Shown here: positions 7,013-9,693 of the stretch, one piece after another
How positions within the stretch are numbered: the stretch's first letter is position 1
Layout: each line of letters starts with the position of its first letter
Source: Micavibrio sp.
GTDB taxonomy: Bacteria; Pseudomonadota; Alphaproteobacteria; Micavibrionales; Micavibrionaceae
Length of the DNA: 9,693 bases
Direction: 5' to 3'
Assembly (NCBI GenBank): GCA_027051315.1
Contig: JALTZE010000261.1
Coordinates: forward strand, 1-9,693
Notes under the pieces: generated by a model
The model's input: only the letters and a program-made list of their open reading frames with translations
What the model was told of the DNA's origin: nothing
Database searches by the model: none
Translations under genes and position numbers: made by a program

Positions 7013-7594
7013 TTATTTGTATCCTTCGCCGTTTAGCATGTTTATTGTATCATAAACGGGCAATCCTACAATATTTGAATAAGAACCAGAAATGAATTTT
7101 ATATATTTTTCTGCCATGCCTTGAATTGCGTATCCTCCTGCTTTTCCTTTCCATTCCATGCTATTTATATATTCATCTATATCATTTTTATTTAGCTTAC
7201 GGAATTTTACTTTTGAGCAAATAGATTTCTTAACTAGCTTTTTTTCGGGAGTTATTAGGGCCACGGCTGTATATACGCGGTGTCTTTTTCCAGATAATAA
7301 TTTTAAGCAATATATAGCATCTTCTTTTGTTTTTGCTTTTGGTAGTATTACACGGCTTACCGAAACTACTGTATCGGCGGCTAGAATATAGCAATCATCT
7401 TTTTCTTCTGAGATTTTTTTTGCTTTTTCCGTAGCTAATCTTAAAGCTAAATTTTGGGGTAGTTCTTTTTTTTGTGGTGTTTCATCAATATCAGCAGGGC
7501 ATATTTCTGTGGGTTTAATGCCTATCCGCTTTAATAATTCCACCCTTCTTGGTGAGGCAGATGCAAGTATTAGTTTATGGCTGTTATTTTTCAC
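7013..7594 (-). CDS. maf: Maf-family nucleotide pyrophosphatase (dTTP/UTP type)
   Basis: This enzyme hydrolyses nucleoside triphosphates to monophosphates plus pyrophosphate, cleaning non-canonical or excess nucleotides from the pool. Its 193 residues match the family. Visible are SASPRR (12-17), the catalytic Asp in ILAADTVV, the alphaproteobacterial-style [11 protein letters not shown], the block [11 protein letters not shown], and [10 protein letters not shown] with [10 protein letters not shown]. The last two fit the YhdE-like dTTP/UTP subgroup rather than the YceF m7GTP subgroup. The start is GTG, 11 nt inside the end of infA; there is no other start before [10 protein letters not shown], so translation is probably coupled to infA. 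The infA-maf-RNase E/G order is common in Alphaproteobacteria. Confidence 0.95.
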   Translation of the reverse strand: MKNNSHKLILASASPRRVELLKRIGIKPTEICPADIDETPQKKELPQNLALRLATEKAKKISEEKDDCYILAADTVVSVSRVILPKAKTKEDAIYCLKLLSGKRHRVYTAVALITPEKKLVKKSICSKVKFRKLNKNDIDEYINSMEWKGKAGGYAIQGMAEKYIKFISGSYSNIVGLPVYDTINMLNGEGYK

Positions 7595-7802
7595 GGAAAA
7601 TTATACGTCCTTTTGTAAGGTCATATGGTGTCATTTCCACTATTACAGTATCACCTGCTAAGACTCTGATACGGTTTTTCCTCATTTTGCCAGCGGTATG
7701 TGCTAGTACTTCGTGGTCGTTTTCAAGTTTTACGCGGAACATAGTATTTGGTAAAACTTCTGTTACCACTCCTTTAAATTCCATTAAGTCTTCTTTTGCC
7801 AT
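7584..7802 (-). CDS. infA: Translation initiation factor IF-1
   Basis: This is a 72-residue single S1/OB-fold protein that binds the ribosomal A site on the 30S subunit and works with IF-2 and IF-3 in initiation. The sequence is near the alphaproteobacterial consensus throughout: [43 protein letters not shown] and [12 protein letters not shown] is preceded by AAAGGA (7815-7810) at 7 nt. Its end overlaps the GTG of maf by 11 nt. murA ends 66 nt upstream, a gap that may hold a promoter for the infA-maf-RNase run. Confidence 0.98.
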   Translation of the reverse strand: MAKEDLMEFKGVVTEVLPNTMFRVKLENDHEVLAHTAGKMRKNRIRVLAGDTVIVEMTPYDLTKGRIIFREK

Positions 7803-7834
7803 ATTTTATTCCTTTATTTTTATATTCTATGTCT

Positions 7835-7861
7835 AATATACCTTTTGGTAATTTATTTCAA
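7835..7861 (-). promoter_or_regulatory. Possible promoter for infA
   Basis: On the - strand TTGAAA (7861-7856) and TATATT (7840-7835) each match sigma70 consensus at five of six positions, in the murA-infA gap. The spacer is only 15 nt, shorter than usual, and A/T-rich DNA gives such matches by chance, so confidence is low. Read-through from murA is the alternative. Confidence 0.3.
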
Positions 7862-7868
7862 GAGGTTG

Positions 7869-9260
7869 TTAAAGGTTTATACAGCTATCTTTGTTTTTAC
7901 TTGCGTTGTTATTATCTTCTTTTTGATTTGCTATGTTAACTTTTTCTATATCTATTCCACATGCGCCGAGCTTTTTAACTATCTGTTCATAGCCACGCTC
8001 TAGGTGGTAAATTCTGTTTATTATCGTTTCACCTTCTGCCATCATTCCTGCAAGCACCAAAGCAACAGATGCTCTTAAATCTGTTGCCATTACTTCTGCT
8101 CCTTTTAGTGACTTAGTTCCTTGAATTGTTGCGGTATTCCCTGATACTGAAATATTAGCTCCCATACGATTAAGTTCTGGCACATGCATGAATCTATTTT
8201 CAAAAATTGTTTCTTTTGTTGTTGATGTTCCATCTGCCAAAGTCATCATGCTCATAAATTGTGCCTGTAAATCGGTGGGGAATCCCGGATGTGGCATTGT
8301 TGTTATATCTACTGCTTTGATATTTTTTGTTTTTCTTCTAACTTTTATGGAATTATCTGATTTTTCTATTTCTGCTCCTGCTTCGATAAGTTTTTCTTCC
8401 AAAGAACCTAGAGTATCTTTTTTAATATTTTCAAGTTCGACATTTCCATCTGTCATAATGGCTGCGATTGCCCATGTTCCTGCTTCTATACGGTCTGGTA
8501 AGACGGAATGTGTTGCTCCTGAAAGTACAGGAACTCCAGTAATTTTTATGGTATTTGTTCCTAATCCTTCTATTTTTGCTCCCATTTTTATCAGCATATT
8601 TCCAAGGTCTGATATTTCTGGTTCTTGTGCTGCATTTTCCAATATTGTTGTACCTTTTGCTAAGGTAGCAGCCATCATAATATTTTCGGTAGCACCAACA
8701 GAAACTACTGGAGATTTGTAAGTGCAGCCTTTCAGCCCATTCGGAGCATTTGCGATTATATATCCTTCTTCGATTGATATATCTGCGCCCATTGCTTCTA
8801 GACCTTTTATATGTGCATCTACTGGTCGAGAGCCAATGGCACATCCACCTGGTAAAGATACTTTTGCATATCCAAATCGGGAAAGAAGAGGACCAAGAAC
8901 AAGAACAGAAGCACGCATTTTTCTTACAAGGTCATATGGAGCGCAAGTTGATTTTATATTGCCTGCTCTGAGTATACATACACCATCTTCTCGCATGGCG
9001 AGAGTTACCCCAAGGTGACGAAGGAGTATAGCCAGTGTTTTTATATCACGAAGATTTACGGGCATATTTTCAATTTGTATAGGCTTAGCAGTGAGTAATG
9101 AAGCGCACATAAGTTTAAGCGCGGAATTTTTTGCTCCACTGATTTTTATCTTACCATTTAGAGGGTTGCCACCTTTGACTTTGATTTTATCAAGTTCAGA
9201 TGATTTTATTTCTACTGCCTGTTCGAGGTTGATAATTTTAGCCTCGTTTTTTTCTGGCAT
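7869..9260 (-). CDS. murA: UDP-N-acetylglucosamine 1-carboxyvinyltransferase
   Basis: MurA transfers enolpyruvate from PEP to UDP-GlcNAc, the first committed step of peptidoglycan synthesis, in the cytoplasm. From the ATG at 9260 it has 463 residues (E. coli 419). Visible are K44-N45 in SGAKNSAL, the catalytic Cys at 140 in PGGCAIGSRPVD, D330 in FPTDLQAQ and R396 in DLRASVAL, matching E. coli Lys22, Cys115, Asp305 and Arg397. Having Cys rather than Asp at the PEP site is the fosfomycin-sensitive type. The open frame runs further upstream to 9428, but that part lies inside dcd and does not resemble MurA, so the ATG 7 nt after the dcd stop was chosen. Compared with the family there is an extra N-terminal stretch of about 22 residues and an Asn/Lys-rich tail. 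Its ribosome site is weak, suggesting coupling to dcd. Confidence 0.96.
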   Translation of the reverse strand: MPEKNEAKIINLEQAVEIKSSELDKIKVKGGNPLNGKIKISGAKNSALKLMCASLLTAKPIQIENMPVNLRDIKTLAILLRHLGVTLAMREDGVCILRAGNIKSTCAPYDLVRKMRASVLVLGPLLSRFGYAKVSLPGGCAIGSRPVDAHIKGLEAMGADISIEEGYIIANAPNGLKGCTYKSPVVSVGATENIMMAATLAKGTTILENAAQEPEISDLGNMLIKMGAKIEGLGTNTIKITGVPVLSGATHSVLPDRIEAGTWAIAAIMTDGNVELENIKKDTLGSLEEKLIEAGAEIEKSDNSIKVRRKTKNIKAVDITTMPHPGFPTDLQAQFMSMMTLADGTSTTKETIFENRFMHVPELNRMGANISVSGNTATIQGTKSLKGAEVMATDLRASVALVLAGMMAEGETIINRIYHLERGYEQIVKKLGACGIDIEKVNIANQKEDNNNASKNKDSCINL

Positions 9261-9267
9261 TAATTTT

Positions 9268-9693
9268 TTAAGTTCTTGGTAATGTAACACCTGTTTGCCC
9301 CATATATTTGCCCGAACGATCTGCATAAGTTGTTTCGCATGGTGTGCTGCCCTTAAAAAAGAGAAATTGAGCAATACCTTCATTTGCGTAAACTTTTGCA
9401 GGTAACGGAGTTGTGTTTGAAATTTCAAGAGTTACATGTCCTTCCCACCCTGGTTCAAGCGGAGTAACATTTACTATTAATCCGCATCTGGCATAGGTGC
9501 TTTTTCCAAGACATATAACTAAAACATCATTTGGTATTTTAAAATATTCCACAGTTCTGGCAAGGGCAAAACTGTTTGGAGGAATTACGCAGACATCTGT
9601 TTTTCTTTCGACGAAGCTTTGATGAGAAAAATCTTTGGGGTCTACGCAAGCATTATCAACATTAGTAAAAATCATAAATTCATCGGCTAATTT
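9268..9693 (-). CDS. dcd: dCTP deaminase (N-terminus cut by window edge)
   Basis: This enzyme deaminates dCTP to dUTP, supplying the dUMP route to thymidylate. The frame is open to the right edge; the codons before the Met at 9675 read KLADEF and continue into MIFTNV, as in alphaproteobacterial Dcd, so that Met is internal and roughly 45-50 residues are missing. Visible are [14 protein letters not shown], the [10 protein letters not shown] block holding the Ser and Arg that correspond to E. coli Ser111 and Arg115, the catalytic Glu in VTLEISN (E. coli Glu138), [11 protein letters not shown], and the conserved end [14 protein letters not shown]. The stop lies 7 nt before the murA ATG, so the two are very likely one operon. 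Confidence 0.96.
   Translation of the reverse strand, partial: KLADEFMIFTNVDNACVDPKDFSHQSFVERKTDVCVIPPNSFALARTVEYFKIPNDVLVICLGKSTYARCGLIVNVTPLEPGWEGHVTLEISNTTPLPAKVYANEGIAQFLFFKGSTPCETTYADRSGKYMGQTGVTLPRT

Noticed and set aside
8188..8721. A 177-codon + strand frame opposite murA
   Set aside because: It is a shadow of the murA coding sequence; the - strand frame contains the catalytic Asp, the Arg and the full family fold.
9261..9428. Upstream extension of the murA frame
   Set aside because: It overlaps the conserved end of dcd in another frame, has no MurA similarity, and a good ATG exists at 9260 just after the dcd stop.
1..9693. No gene in the window ends with TGA, raising the idea of TGA reassignment
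   Set aside because: All genes are intact under the standard code, Trp is encoded by TGG, and nine genes with TAA or TAG stops is unremarkable in A+T-rich DNA.
1..9693. CRISPR array, insertion sequence, toxin-antitoxin or phage-defence genes
   Set aside because: I looked for regular spaced repeats, transposase motifs and small paired genes and saw none; every protein gene is a known housekeeping, metabolic or signalling family.

Overview
The window looks like chromosomal DNA of an A+T-rich alphaproteobacterium (roughly one third G+C by eye), probably host-associated or otherwise genome-reduced. The evidence is the leftward block dcd-murA-infA-maf-RNase E/G followed by tRNA-Phe, the characteristically alphaproteobacterial sequences of IF-1, Maf and Dcd, and a PAS-rich, CckA-like hybrid histidine kinase. 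Stop codons are TAA in eight of nine genes and TAG in one. The species cannot be named from this sequence alone.

Left part (1-5377, + strand). A hybrid sensor histidine kinase enters from the left edge (PAS-PAS-HisKA-HATPase-receiver) and is followed after 28 nt by a CheY-like single-domain response regulator; together they form a phosphorelay module. After a 90-nt gap come glpD and glpK, 16 nt apart. These phosphorylate glycerol and feed glycerol-3-phosphate electrons to the quinone pool, giving dihydroxyacetone phosphate. No glycerol facilitator or glp repressor is in view.

Middle (5378-5738). A tRNA-Phe(GAA) gene on the - strand converges on glpK. It has a good sigma70-type promoter with an A/T-only upstream tract and a palindrome in its leader. 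Between that promoter and the RNase gene lies a G+C-rich island of compact stem-loops that is unlike the surrounding DNA and may be a dispersed palindromic repeat. No intergenic stretch reaches 300 nt; this 232-nt gap is the longest.

Right part (5739-9693, - strand). A compact housekeeping run is read right to left: dcd (cut by the right edge), murA, infA, maf and a short RNase E/G. It covers dCTP deamination, the first committed step of peptidoglycan synthesis, translation initiation, nucleotide-pool sanitation and RNA turnover. Genes are tightly spaced (dcd-murA 7 nt, infA-maf overlapping by 11 nt).

All nine protein genes belong to recognisable families and I see no undescribed system. The points most worth a second look are the hairpin island, the odd start region of glpD, and the shortened RNase E/G with a changed 5'-sensor residue.
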